Origin: Planctomycetota bacterium | GTDB lineage: Bacteria > Planctomycetota > Uabimicrobiia > Uabimicrobiales > JABWCH01 | Assembly (NCBI GenBank): GCA_017993505.1 | Contig: JAGOMP010000001.1 | Coordinates: 1-53,058 of the forward strand | DNA length: 53,058 nucleotides | Direction of reading: 5' to 3' | Shown: piece after piece, positions 7,732-18,700 of the stretch | Layout of the letters: every line of letters begins with the position of its first letter | Position numbering within the stretch: position 1 is the stretch's first letter | Position numbers and translations under genes: made by a program | The notes under the pieces: model-generated | The model's input: the letters and a program-made list of their open reading frames with translations, nothing else | Told to the model about the DNA's origin: nothing | The model's database searches: none

Positions 7732-9156
7732 ATGGAAAATATTATTGAATTTCAAGAATTTACAGTTCGTTTTCCACAAAGGAAAGATCCTATCTTTTCT
7801 AATATTACTTTTTCAATTCCTGAAAACTCCATTTTTGGCATTTTTGGAGAAACTGGTTGTGGGAAAAGTACGTTGTCTTTGGCTTTAAACGGACTTTTAG
7901 AAAATGCAACTCTACAAGGACAATTTCAACTCCATTTGGATGGAAAAACATATACCAATACAGAACTTCAAGAAAAAGATTGGAAACATATCCGTGGAAA
8001 ATATATTGTATATATTCCACAAGATCCTTATAAAACATTGCATCCTTGGAAAACTATCCAAAATCAATTAAAACTCATCTTAAAATATAGCATTCCTCAA
8101 TATTCTATAGAGGAAATTATAGATATATTGCAAATTGAACCACATATTTTAAATCTATATCCACATGAATTATCTGCTGGACAAATCCAACGTTGCATGC
8201 TTGCTTTAGCACTTGCAAAAAATCCCAAAATATATATTTTAGATGAACCTACGGCTTCTATTGATGTTCAAGGACGCCAAATTTTATTGCAATGTTTTCA
8301 AAATCTACAAAAAAAAGGGTGTACTTTATTAATTATCTCGCATGAGATTCAAGAATATAAGAGCATTATAGAGCCAAATAATTCTTTTTATTTTCATCCT
8401 TTGCCTGAATTTCACAAACTTAAAAAACAAGAAACATCGAATATACAAAAACCATTCTTGCAATTATCGAACATCACAAAAAAATATAATACGCACATAG
8501 TCTTAAATCAACTAGACTTACTCTTATTTGAAAATTATTGGGTTTATTTGCAAGGACCTAATGGTGTAGGTAAATCCACATTAATGAACATTATACAAGG
8601 AATTCAAAAACCAGATACAGGGTCATTTCAATGGCAAAATCAAGAAATTTCTTTGAATAAAATCAAAAAAGAACAAAGCGAAAATATTCATTGTGTATAC
8701 CAAGATTCTAGCGATTCCTTAGATCCTAACTGGATGATTAAGTCGTCGTTACAAGAAGTCATTCATAGAGCACCTTTAAAACTCCATGGACAACTTTGGA
8801 CAAAAACAGAAGAATTATGGCAAATATTAGAATTACCTTACAGTTTATTACAACATTATCCGCACCAACTTTCTTATGGTCAACAAAAACGAGTCGCCAT
8901 CCTACGCACATTGTTAAAATATCATCTATATCGCAATCTATCCCCTACAAAGCATCATTTGTTTTTATTTGATGAAATATTTTCAGGATTACATTGGTCT
9001 TTGCGAAATAAAATACTAGAACATTTACAAACATTGAGACAAAATAACGATTTTACTATACTTTGGGTAGCCCATGCCCAAGATGATTTATGTTCTTTAT
9101 GCGATGTATCCTATACTTTACAAAATGGTCAATTAATACAAAACCAAGAAAAATAG
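7732..9156 (+). CDS. Fused double-domain ABC transporter ATPase
   Basis: 474 residues with two complete ATP-binding cassettes in tandem. Domain 1 has Walker A GETGCGKST (residues 39-47), signature LSAGQ, Walker B IYILDEPT and switch histidine in IISH. Domain 2 has Walker A GPNGVGKST, signature LSYGQ, Walker B LFLFDE and switch histidine in WVAH. The arrangement resembles fused DppD-DppF / NikD-NikE or ECF-type EcfA pairs. No permease or substrate-binding gene lies nearby, so the substrate is unknown; an orphan importer ATPase is most likely. The ATG directly abuts the ligase stop and has no visible Shine-Dalgarno, which suggests translation by reinitiation. About 140 bp without a gene separates it from malQ. 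Confidence 0.85.
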   Translation: MENIIEFQEFTVRFPQRKDPIFSNITFSIPENSIFGIFGETGCGKSTLSLALNGLLENATLQGQFQLHLDGKTYTNTELQEKDWKHIRGKYIVYIPQDPYKTLHPWKTIQNQLKLILKYSIPQYSIEEIIDILQIEPHILNLYPHELSAGQIQRCMLALALAKNPKIYILDEPTASIDVQGRQILLQCFQNLQKKGCTLLIISHEIQEYKSIIEPNNSFYFHPLPEFHKLKKQETSNIQKPFLQLSNITKKYNTHIVLNQLDLLLFENYWVYLQGPNGVGKSTLMNIIQGIQKPDTGSFQWQNQEISLNKIKKEQSENIHCVYQDSSDSLDPNWMIKSSLQEVIHRAPLKLHGQLWTKTEELWQILELPYSLLQHYPHQLSYGQQKRVAILRTLLKYHLYRNLSPTKHHLFLFDEIFSGLHWSLRNKILEHLQTLRQNNDFTILWVAHAQDDLCSLCDVSYTLQNGQLIQNQEK

Positions 9157-9299
9157 GATATCAAAAAAGATATTTCGCTAAAATACATATACACAATATG
9201 TAAAAATTATCAAGATTATAAAAACTTCGTACTTTATTGTAAACAAAACTATATTTTTCAAAAATTAAAAAATATAATTAAAGGAGTAAATCAAAAATT

Positions 9300-11186
9300 A
9301 TGAATAAACAAACTGGTATTTTACTTCCTATTTCTTCTTTACCAGCGAAAGACATAGGAAACTTTGGAAAAGTTGCTTACGAATTTATCGACCAATTGCA
9401 AAAAGCAAAACAAACAATTTGGCAAGTTTTGCCTATTGGTCCTACCATTATACACGACTCTCCCTTTTATTCACCCTCTGCCTTTGCGATCAATCCAAAT
9501 TATATTGATTTAGAAGATTTACTTCAAAATCCCAATTGGAAAACCCTTGAACCAGAAGAACTCGAAAAGTACTATGAATTTTTCCAACATGAACATCCTA
9601 ATAAAATCAATTATGGTTTACTTTGGGAACAAAAAAAACCTCTTTTAGAAACAGCATTTCAACGATTTATCCAAGATGGTCTCGATCAACAAAAAGACTA
9701 TACGAAATTCAAAGAAGAACAAAAATATTGGCTTGACAACTATATTTATTTCATGGCAATAAAAGAAATTCATCTACAAGATAAGGACAAGACAACTTGG
9801 TTTGATTGGGATGAAGAATTTAAAAATAAAGAAATCTTTGATAAAAATCTTGCTTTTGTTATACAGTATGACCAAAAATCACAACAAGGACAAAAATCAA
9901 AACCGAGACAAAAAGGACAAAGATCAAAACAAGGACAAAAATCACAACAAGGACAGACAACTCTACCAAAAAATTGGACAGAAGAAAAACTCGAGATATA
10001 TAAAGACATCTGTGACTACGCTGAAATGAATGTTTTCTTACAATGGGTAGCATGGTCTCAATGGAATAAACTGAAAGAATATGCCAATAGCAAAAACATT
10101 ATTATTATTGGCGATTGTCCTATCTATGTTGCACCTGACAGTGCAGATGTATGGGCAAATCAGACGATTTTTAAATTAGATGAAGATGGAAATCAAACTT
10201 GTTATGCTGGCGTTCCACCAGATTACTTTTCACCAGTTCTTGGACAATTTTGGGGCAATCCTATTTATCAATGGGAGAAACCAAATGAGCCTAGTCTAAA
10301 TCCTGAGACTTTAGATTGGTGGTGCAAACGCCTTATGCACCAACTCAGTTTATTTGATAAAGTACGCATTGATCATTTCCGTGGATTTGCAGGATATTGG
10401 GAAATTCCTGCAGATAAATCTACAACAAAAGATGAACAAGGGAATACCATTAATACAGCTCAGTATGGTGAATGGAAAAAAGGTCCAGGAATTCAATTAT
10501 TCAAAAATTTAGCGAAGAAAATGAATCTTCCTTTAAATCAACTTCCCCTAATTGCAGAAGATCTAGGCGTAATTACAGACGATGTTATAGAACTTAAAAA
10601 TGAACTACAAGCCCCAGGAATGGGCGTATATGAATTTGTACGTTGGCACGATTTATGTTGGAAAACAAAAAACGGACAAATGATTCCTATTACAAAAGAA
10701 ATATTACGTGAAGTTCCATTCATACATGCTGAAGAATGGGAACGCCTTTATTATATGGAGTCCCCTGAAGTTCCTTTTAATAGTCATGAATTTTTACCAC
10801 GCAATGTAGCTACTACAAAAAAATATGTCTTTTATCCAGGGACTCATGATAACGAAACACTAATGGGAATATACCAAAATCTACAAAAAGATGAAGTTGC
10901 AGCCGAACTTTTTTTACGATACCAAGATTTCTTAAATAAAAACAATACAGAGAAAGAAGTCCATTGGAAAGTCATTTCTGCTCTCCATCATAGTCCTGAA
11001 ATTCAATATTCCATCATTGCCATGCAAGATATTCTCGGTCTTCCTAATATAATTCCTGGAACCGATATACAAATTCGTATGAACGAACCAAATAAGGTCG
11101 GTCAATGGCGTTGGAAAATGGGTGGAGATCAAATTTTTACAGACAAGGAAATACAAAAATTAAGTAGTTTTTCAGTTCCCAAGTAA
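9300..11186 (+). CDS. malQ: 4-alpha-glucanotransferase with repeat insert
   Basis: A 628-residue GH77 amylomaltase that transfers alpha-1,4-glucan segments in maltodextrin and glycogen metabolism (cytoplasmic). The catalytic triad is visible: nucleophile D358 in VRIDHFRG, acid/base E420 in LIAEDLG, and D517 in GTHDNE. Other family landmarks are GILLPISSLP at the N-terminus and DCPIYVA. MalQ of this class is about 500 residues; the excess includes a low-complexity Q/K/G/S-rich stretch at about residues 190-221. An AAGGAG lies 13 bases before the ATG, slightly longer than ideal. No other glycogen gene is adjacent, and a strong bidirectional terminator follows. Confidence 0.95.
   Translation: MNKQTGILLPISSLPAKDIGNFGKVAYEFIDQLQKAKQTIWQVLPIGPTIIHDSPFYSPSAFAINPNYIDLEDLLQNPNWKTLEPEELEKYYEFFQHEHPNKINYGLLWEQKKPLLETAFQRFIQDGLDQQKDYTKFKEEQKYWLDNYIYFMAIKEIHLQDKDKTTWFDWDEEFKNKEIFDKNLAFVIQYDQKSQQGQKSKPRQKGQRSKQGQKSQQGQTTLPKNWTEEKLEIYKDICDYAEMNVFLQWVAWSQWNKLKEYANSKNIIIIGDCPIYVAPDSADVWANQTIFKLDEDGNQTCYAGVPPDYFSPVLGQFWGNPIYQWEKPNEPSLNPETLDWWCKRLMHQLSLFDKVRIDHFRGFAGYWEIPADKSTTKDEQGNTINTAQYGEWKKGPGIQLFKNLAKKMNLPLNQLPLIAEDLGVITDDVIELKNELQAPGMGVYEFVRWHDLCWKTKNGQMIPITKEILREVPFIHAEEWERLYYMESPEVPFNSHEFLPRNVATTKKYVFYPGTHDNETLMGIYQNLQKDEVAAELFLRYQDFLNKNNTEKEVHWKVISALHHSPEIQYSIIAMQDILGLPNIIPGTDIQIRMNEPNKVGQWRWKMGGDQIFTDKEIQKLSSFSVPK
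9868..9960 (+). repeat. In-frame minisatellite inside malQ
   Basis: Roughly 18-bp units of the type CAACAAGGACAAAAATCA repeat imperfectly and encode six-residue units like QKSQQG. The repeat lies in a surface-loop position between the N-terminal part and the catalytic core. The wording CAACA-GGACA is similar to the noncoding repeat at 405-630. Confidence 0.75.
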
Positions 11187-11243
11187 AAGGAAATAAAAAA
11201 ATTAAGTAGTTTTTATCTTCCTATGTAAAATATGATTTTTGAT

Positions 11244-11279
11244 AAAAAAAAGTAGCTATTTAAATAGCTACTTTTTTTT
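11244..11279. terminator. Bidirectional terminator malQ / rpoC
   Basis: A perfect 36-bp palindrome: 18 bases ending GTAGCTATTT followed by the exact complement, with eight A before and eight T after the stem on either strand. It serves the convergent malQ and rpoC genes. Confidence 0.85.
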
Positions 11280-11317
11280 AAGACTATATTTTTTCTTTAA
11301 AAATGCAAAGATATTTG

Positions 11318-14300
11318 CTATGCATTTTCTGCCATGCTCTCCTTTTCTATCTCTTCTTGAGTAGAGGCAACTCTTAGTTTACTACGAACGTATCGTTTAA
11401 ATCCTGTTCCAGCTGGAACCATATGACCTAAAATAACATTTTCTTTTAAACCAAGAAGATTATCTCTTTTACCAGACAATGCAGCTTCAGTGAGTACTTT
11501 TGTCGTTTCTTGGAAAGAGGCAGCACTAATAAATGAATCAGATTGTAGTGATGCTTTTGTAATTCCTAGTAGAAGTGGTTTATGAGTTGCCATTTTCTTT
11601 CCAGTAGATTTCATTTCTTCATTAACTCTTTGGAATAAAAATTTATCCACTACACTACCTGGTAGGAATTCTGTATCACCTGGTTTATCAATTTTAACTT
11701 TACGCATCATTTGAGAAATAATGATTTCAATGTGTTTATCGTCAATGCGTACGTTTTGAGAACGGTATACTTTTTGAATTTCATCTAATAAGTATGTTTG
11801 TAATGGCATTGCCCCACAGTGTTTAAGGATATCTTGTGGTATTTTTGCACCATCTACAAGTGCATCACCAGCTTTGACTCTATCATGTAAAGCCACTCGA
11901 ATATCTTTTCCAAAAGATATAACATGGTCGCGGGTGATATTATTTTCTTCATTATATACTGTGATGGTTCGTTTGCCTTTTTTCTTATCTGTTAAGTTTG
12001 TAACAATCCCGTCAATTTCGCTGATCACAGCTGGATTTTTGGGGCGTCTGGCTTCTAAAATTTCTGTTACTCTTGGCAAACCACCTGTGATATCTTGAGT
12101 ACCAGTAATTTCTTCTGGAACTTTTGCAAGAAGTGTACCCGTTGTTACATAAGTGTTGTCTTCGATATCTGGTTCAATACGTGCTTTATCTGGCAATGTG
12201 TATGACATAAGAACTTCGTTATTATCATCCATAATATGAATGCAAGGGTGTTTTTCCCCTTTGAGATCTGTAATAACTTTTGTTTTTTTGTCATAATGAA
12301 AAGTAACATTTTCAATGATGTCTACGTATCGTACAAAGCCACTGACTTCCGTTAGAATTGGTTTGCTATGTGGATCCCATTCAGCAATCACTACTCCGTC
12401 CATGCTTCGATCTAATGTCATCTTGTCTTCAACGATTTTATTAATCTTCGGCAATTTTTTCATAATAGAGCCACGTTGTAGTTGTATGCTTTCAGAATAT
12501 ACAAGTACAATAGTACATTTTGAAGTGGCTACTCGTTTTGCATCATATGTGCCACGAATTTCTTTGACTGTTCCGTCTATATGAGCTTTATATTCTTTTC
12601 CGCCTCTTCCTACAGCTACGACTTCAGACATCGTTCCCACTTTAAGTTGTGCATCTACAGCAACTTTAAGTTGTGCACCTTTATCTACTTCAATGAGTTC
12701 TTCATGTCGTAAATCAATTCCACCCAATTTATTCAAGACAATGTGATTTCCATCTCTATTTTTGCCCAACATTAAACCATTATAAGTAATGTAGACATGT
12801 GTGCCTTTGATAGAAAGTGCTAATGTAGATTGTTCTGTAGCTTTAACTGCAATACCTCCAATGTGGAATGTACGCATAGTTAATTGCGTGCCAGGCTCCC
12901 CAATAGATTGAGCTGCAATGATACCAACTGCAAGACCTTTTTCAACTAATTTACTAGAAGATAAGTCCATACCATAACATTTTGCACAGATTCCAAGAGG
13001 TGTTTCACAAGTTAAAGCACTTCGTACTTTAACAACTTCTTGACCTAAAGATTCAATTTTCTTCGCAATATTTGAAGTAATGAGTTCATTTTCATGGACA
13101 ACAACTTCGCCTGTTTGTTTATCTATGATTTCATCACAAGATACGCGTCCTGTAATGTTTTCTGCCAAGGTAACTTTGATTACATCTCCTTGTTTGACAG
13201 CAGATTTTGACACACCAAATACTGTTCCGCAATCATCTTCGTTAATAACCACATTTTGAGCAACATCAGCAAGTTTTCTAGTTAAATACCCTGCATCCGC
13301 TGTTTTTAATGCTGTATCTGCCAAACCTTTTCGTGCACCGTGAGTAGAACTGAAGTACTCTAATACTTTTAACCCTTCTCGAAAACTTGCAATAATTGGT
13401 GTTTCGATAATCGCACCGTTTGGTTTTGCAATTAAACCACGCATAGATGCTAATTGTCGTACTTGGTCTTGGCTACCACGAGCACCAGATGCTGCCATTA
13501 AATAAAGTGGATTAAATTGTTTTCCATCTTCTCCATGGTCATTGGCTAATTCTTCCATCAAGGCTTTTCCAAGAAGTTCTCTTGCACGTGTCCAATATTC
13601 AATGATACGTTGGTATTTTTCTTCATAGGTAACACTACCTTGTTTCAATGCAAGTTCTTGGATTTCAGCTTCTTTTTGTGTATCTTGAATGACTTTTTCT
13701 TTTATTTTTGGAATAATCATATAGTCTTTAGCAAAAGAAATACCACCTAAAGTAGAAATTGTAAATCCAAGTGATTTGATATCATCTAGAAGAGTCAATG
13801 TAGTGGCACGATCCATTCGAATATTGCATTCTGCAATTACTTTATTTAATGTTTTTTTGTCCATATCGCAATTGTAAAATGGCATATCAGGATGAAGAAT
13901 GCGATTAAACATAATTCTACCAATTGTAGTTCGAATATAACGACCATTTCCTTGCGTATTCTCTTCTTTTGGTTTTGGAATGATTTCTTTATTTTCCAAT
14001 AAGTACCAAATAGGCGTATGGTATGTTACTTTTCCATGAGCAGAAGCCATGAACACTTCTTCATAAGAAGACATTACAGAAATTCGTTCTGCTGGAGAAA
14101 TGGGACGCTCTTTTGTCAAGTAATAGCAACCTAAAACAATATCTTGGTTCGGAGCAATAATAGGGTTTCCATTAGCTGGTGAAAAGATATTGTTTGTACT
14201 TAGCATTAAAGTAGTTGCTTCTACTTGAGCTTCAATAGAAAGTGGTAAGTGAACAGCCATTTGGTCGCCATCAAAGTCAGCGTTGAATCCTGAACAGACA

Positions 14301-15643
14301 AGTGGATGAATTTTAATGGCGTTTCCTTCTGTTAAAATGGGCATAAATGCTTGAATACCCATTCTATGTAATGTTGGAGCACGGTTTAAAAGAACAGGAT
14401 GGTTTTGAATGACATCTTCTAAAATATCCCAAACTCGCTCATCTTTTTTCTCGAGCATTTTTTTGGCACTTTTGATATTGTCAGCATGTCCTAGTTCTCG
14501 TAATTTGTGGATAATAAAGGGTTGATAGAGTTCTAAAGCAATTTTTTTAGGCAAACCGCATTGATGGAGGCGTAATTCTGGTCCTACAACAATAACAGAA
14601 CGGGCAGAGTAGTCTACACGTTTACCTAATAAATTTTCACGGAATCGTCCTTGTTTCCCTTTAATCATGTCCGTGAGACTTTTTAAAGGGCGACTGCCTG
14701 TTCCTAAAACAGGACGTCTACACCTAGAATTATCAAAAAGTGCGTCCACAGATTGTTGAAGCATTCTTTTTTCATTTTTAATGATCACTTCGGGAGCATT
14801 CATTTCCAATAATTTTTTGAGTCTGTTATTTCGATTAATGAGTCGGCGATATAAATCATTTAAGTCACTCGTTGCAAAATTGCCAGAATCTAGCATGATG
14901 AGAGGACGAAGCTCTGGTGGAATCACAGGAATTACATCAAGAATCATCCAAGAAGGATCATTTCCAGATTCTTGAATCATTTTTACTAGTTTTAAGCGTT
15001 TGAGAATATCTTTTTGTTTTTGTTTTGAATTTGTTTTTTCATATTGTTTGTTGAGATCTTGGACAATTTCTTCTAAATCTAGATTTTGTAATACTTTTTT
15101 AACGGTTTCTGCACCCATTCCCGCTTCAAATGAATCTTCACCGTATTTTTGTTGTGCTTCTTTAAATTTTTCTTCTGTTAATATTTCAAATTTTTTAAGA
15201 GGCGTTCCCTTGGGATTAATAATCATGTATTCCTGAAAATAGACTACACGTTCTAGAGAGGTAACTTTTGTTCCTAAAAGAGTACTCAAGCGGCTAGGTG
15301 TAGCTTTTAAGAACCAAATATGGGCAACAGGAGAAGCTAAATTAATATGTCCCATTCTTTTACGACGAACTTTGGAAGGTGCTAAACGTACTCCACATCG
15401 ATCACACACAATACCTTTGTGCTTCATGCCTTTATATCGTCCACAATAGCATTCCCAATCTCGTTCTGGTCCAAAGATTCGTTCGCAAAATAGACCGTCT
15501 TTTTCTGGTCTATATGTTCTATAATTGATGGTCTCTGGTTTTTTTACTTCTCCATGAGACCAATTTGTAATGTCTTTGGGAGAAGCTAATTTAATGGTTA
15601 CTGAACCATAATCATTGATTCGATCATAAAAAGCGTCAACCAT
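11318..15643 (-). CDS. rpoC: RNA polymerase beta' subunit
   Basis: 1441 residues, the largest catalytic subunit of bacterial RNA polymerase. The active-site Mg motif [12 protein letters not shown] is present with D456, D458 and D460. The N-terminal zinc ribbon ([20 protein letters not shown]) and the second zinc site ([13 protein letters not shown]) are intact. The bridge helix/trigger loop region [16 protein letters not shown] is canonical. No large lineage insert is evident at this length. AGGAG lies 9 bases before the ATG. It is the last gene of the tuf-rpoC block and is separated from rpoB by three consecutive hairpins, so its level may be set separately from rpoB. Confidence 0.99.
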   Translation of the reverse strand: MVDAFYDRINDYGSVTIKLASPKDITNWSHGEVKKPETINYRTYRPEKDGLFCERIFGPERDWECYCGRYKGMKHKGIVCDRCGVRLAPSKVRRKRMGHINLASPVAHIWFLKATPSRLSTLLGTKVTSLERVVYFQEYMIINPKGTPLKKFEILTEEKFKEAQQKYGEDSFEAGMGAETVKKVLQNLDLEEIVQDLNKQYEKTNSKQKQKDILKRLKLVKMIQESGNDPSWMILDVIPVIPPELRPLIMLDSGNFATSDLNDLYRRLINRNNRLKKLLEMNAPEVIIKNEKRMLQQSVDALFDNSRCRRPVLGTGSRPLKSLTDMIKGKQGRFRENLLGKRVDYSARSVIVVGPELRLHQCGLPKKIALELYQPFIIHKLRELGHADNIKSAKKMLEKKDERVWDILEDVIQNHPVLLNRAPTLHRMGIQAFMPILTEGNAIKIHPLVCSGFNADFDGDQMAVHLPLSIEAQVEATTLMLSTNNIFSPANGNPIIAPNQDIVLGCYYLTKERPISPAERISVMSSYEEVFMASAHGKVTYHTPIWYLLENKEIIPKPKEENTQGNGRYIRTTIGRIMFNRILHPDMPFYNCDMDKKTLNKVIAECNIRMDRATTLTLLDDIKSLGFTISTLGGISFAKDYMIIPKIKEKVIQDTQKEAEIQELALKQGSVTYEEKYQRIIEYWTRARELLGKALMEELANDHGEDGKQFNPLYLMAASGARGSQDQVRQLASMRGLIAKPNGAIIETPIIASFREGLKVLEYFSSTHGARKGLADTALKTADAGYLTRKLADVAQNVVINEDDCGTVFGVSKSAVKQGDVIKVTLAENITGRVSCDEIIDKQTGEVVVHENELITSNIAKKIESLGQEVVKVRSALTCETPLGICAKCYGMDLSSSKLVEKGLAVGIIAAQSIGEPGTQLTMRTFHIGGIAVKATEQSTLALSIKGTHVYITYNGLMLGKNRDGNHIVLNKLGGIDLRHEELIEVDKGAQLKVAVDAQLKVGTMSEVVAVGRGGKEYKAHIDGTVKEIRGTYDAKRVATSKCTIVLVYSESIQLQRGSIMKKLPKINKIVEDKMTLDRSMDGVVIAEWDPHSKPILTEVSGFVRYVDIIENVTFHYDKKTKVITDLKGEKHPCIHIMDDNNEVLMSYTLPDKARIEPDIEDNTYVTTGTLLAKVPEEITGTQDITGGLPRVTEILEARRPKNPAVISEIDGIVTNLTDKKKGKRTITVYNEENNITRDHVISFGKDIRVALHDRVKAGDALVDGAKIPQDILKHCGAMPLQTYLLDEIQKVYRSQNVRIDDKHIEIIISQMMRKVKIDKPGDTEFLPGSVVDKFLFQRVNEEMKSTGKKMATHKPLLLGITKASLQSDSFISAASFQETTKVLTEAALSGKRDNLLGLKENVILGHMVPAGTGFKRYVRSKLRVASTQEEIEKESMAENA

Positions 15644-15687
15644 TCGGAAGAGCTCCTGAAAGAGGTTTTAACCGTTTAATAAAAATA

Positions 15688-15770
15688 AGAACTTTTATTT
15701 GTAAAAAGTTCTAGCTTGGAATGATAAAATGCATTCCAAGCTATACTTATGACTAATTCTAATTAGTCAT
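15688..15770 (-). promoter_or_regulatory. Three consecutive hairpins between rpoB and rpoC
   Basis: Hairpin 1: ATGACTAATT (15749-15758) with AATTAGTCAT (15761-15770), overlapping the rpoB stop codon. Hairpin 2: arms 15712-15723 and 15732-15743 (12 bp perfect, TAGCTTGGAATG). Hairpin 3: arms 15688-15696 and 15704-15712 (9 bp, AGAACTTTT), followed on the minus strand by TTATTTTTATT. The last looks like a leaky terminator. Together they could process the mRNA or adjust the rpoB to rpoC ratio. Confidence 0.65.
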
Positions 15771-18700
15771 CTTTGTCTTTATCTTTTTGATAAGAATTTT
15801 TTCTTTTATGAAGTTGCATGTCTAAGGCAAGACCTTTAATTTCGTGCATTAATACTTCAAAAGATACAGGCGTACCTGGTTCTAGTGTATTTTTTCCTTT
15901 GACCATGGATTCATAAATTTTATTTCGTCCTTCTAAATCATCTGATTTTACAGTCAAAAGTTCTTGCAAAATACTGGCTGCACCATATGATTCTAGTGCC
16001 CAAACTTCCATTTCACCAAACCGTTGTCCACCTGATCGTGCTTTACCACCTAGAGGCTGTTGTGTAATTAAAGAATAGGGACCTGTGGATCGTGCATGTA
16101 CTTTATCATCTACTAAGTGGTGTAATTTTAACATGTAGATATAACCGACAGTTACTTTTTGATTAAAAGGTTCTCCTGTTCTTCCATCATATAAAGTAGT
16201 AGTGCCAGTGCGTGGCAATCCTGCTTTTTCCAAATTCTCATTAATTTCCTCTTCATCACAACCATCAAAAACTGGTGTAATGGCTTGAAATCCTAGGTGA
16301 TGTGCTGCCCATCCAAGGTGTGTTTCTAAAATCTGTCCTACGTTCATACGAGAAGGCACACCTAAAGGGTTGAGAATAATTTCAATGGGAGTTCCATCTT
16401 CAAGAAATGGCATGTCTTCTTCTGGTAAAATTTTAGAAATAACACCTTTATTTCCGTGGCGACCTGCCATTTTATCCCCTACAGATAAGACTCGTTTTGT
16501 AGCAATGTAAACTTTGACAAGTTCTAAAACTCCGATAGGAAGCTCATGACCGTTTTGAATTTCCATGCTTTTCTTGACTTTTTGATCTTCAATTTCGGAA
16601 ATTTTATCCATGTATTTTTTTACAAGAGCAGCAAGTTTGTAATTTTGTTCTGGATCATTTTCAGCCATCTGTAAATTGTAAACATTGAGGCTTTCTTTGA
16701 GTGTTTTTAAATTTTTCGGTGTGTAATCGCCTTCTCTCCATTTTACAGTGGCACCTGTTTTTTTATTTACTGGATATGTCCCAGTCATTTTTGTTATTTC
16801 ACTATAAAGTTTTTTCAAAAGTTCATAGGTCTGTTCGATTGATTCATCTTCTAATCGTTTAAGTTCTTCTTTTTCTAATTTGTTGTCTTCACTAGATGTT
16901 TTTATTTTTCGAGTAAATTTACTTCTGCCAATTACAATACCTTCCACACCAGAAGGTACTTCTTTACTATCGTTTTTAACATCTTCACCAGCACGTCCAA
17001 AAATAGCATGTAGTAATTTTTCTTCTGGGGTAGATTCGGACTTTGTTTTGGGTGTGACTTTCCCAACGAGGATGTCGCCAGGATGAACCATAGTACCTAC
17101 TCGAACAACACCTGTTTCATCTAAATTTTGCAGAGCACGTTCTGAAACATTAGGAATATCACGTGTAAATTCCTCTCGCCCAAGTTTTGTTTCACGGATT
17201 TCAGCGTCAAATTCATCAATATGAATAGAAGTATAGTAGTCATCTCGCACGAGTTTTTCTGAAACAATAATAGCATCTTCGTAGTTATAACCGTTCCATG
17301 GCATGAATGCAACAAGAACGTTTTTACCAAGAGCTAACTCACCCTTACATGTGGCTGCACCGTCTGCAATGACTTGTCCTTTTTTGACTCGATCACCTTC
17401 TTTGACAATCGTTTTTTGATTTAAACAAGTTCGTTCATTTAATCCAACGAATTTTCGAAGTGTGTATTCCAGTTCTTCGTCATCTAAATCTTTAGGATTA
17501 TCTGGTTTGATTCGAATTTTTTGAGCATCTGAATATGTTACAACACCATCAGCCTCGCTACATATGACCATACTTGAATTGCGTGCAACAATTTCTTCCA
17601 TTCCTGTAGCAACAATAGGAGGTTCTGTTTTGACTAGAGGAACTGCTTGACGTTGCATGTTGGATCCCATCAAAGCACGGTTAGCATCGTCATGTTCAAG
17701 AAAAGGAATCAATGCTGCTGATACTCCTACCATTTGTTTAGAAGAAATATCACAATAATTAATTTGTTCTGGATCTACAAATCGATAGTCAGAATTGTAA
17801 CGAACCATAATATTAGAACCAACAATTTGTCCATCTTCTTTTGTTTCTAAGTCTGAAGGAGTCATATATTGATTTTTTTCTTCATCAGCACGTAAATATT
17901 TAATTTCATTTGTGAGTTTTCCATTTTTTACTACACGATAAGGCGTTTGTAAAAATCCATATTCATCAATATTAGAATATATGGAAAGACTAGAAATTAA
18001 ACCAATATTGCTACCTTCAGGAGTTTCAATCGGACAAATGCGTCCATAATGAGAAATATGAACGTCACGAACATCAAATCCTGCTCGTTTTCTATTCAAA
18101 CCGCCTGGACCTAAGGCAGATAAACGTCGTTCATGAGTTAATTGTGCTAATGGATTTGTTTGGTCCACTACTTGAGACAATTCACCACGTCCAAAGAAAA
18201 ATTCAATGGCTGAGGAAATTGTTTTGGGATTGATTAAATTTTTAGGATTAAGTGGTTCATCACCTTCCACATTCATTTTTTCTTGAATATGGCGTTTGAG
18301 CTTACTAAAACCTTTTCGGAATTCTTCTCCAGCTAATTCTGTGATTGTGCGAATGCGACGATTGCCTAAATGATCAATGTCATCAACTTTACCTCGATCA
18401 TCACGAAGTAACATAATATAACGAATAGAATTAATAAGATCTTCTGGCGTGAGAGCCATTTGTTCGGGATCTACGTTTTGATGGAATTTTCGATTCAATC
18501 GAAATCTTCCCACTCGTCCTAATCGATAGCGAGAAGGATCTTTAAATTTTTCACTTAAGATGCTTTTGGCTTTTTCTAAATTAAATGGGTTTCCAGAACG
18601 TAATCTAGCGTAAATTTTTGCCAATGCAGCTGTGTAACCTTCTAAATTTTTATCTGTATTCTTTAATTTATCTGAAGTAGGATCCTCGACCCTATTTCTA

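Noticed and set aside
9770..10053. Overlapping frames rich in Cys or Lys/Asp over the malQ repeat
   Set aside because: They are out-of-frame readings of the low-complexity repeat; the malQ frame has the catalytic motifs.
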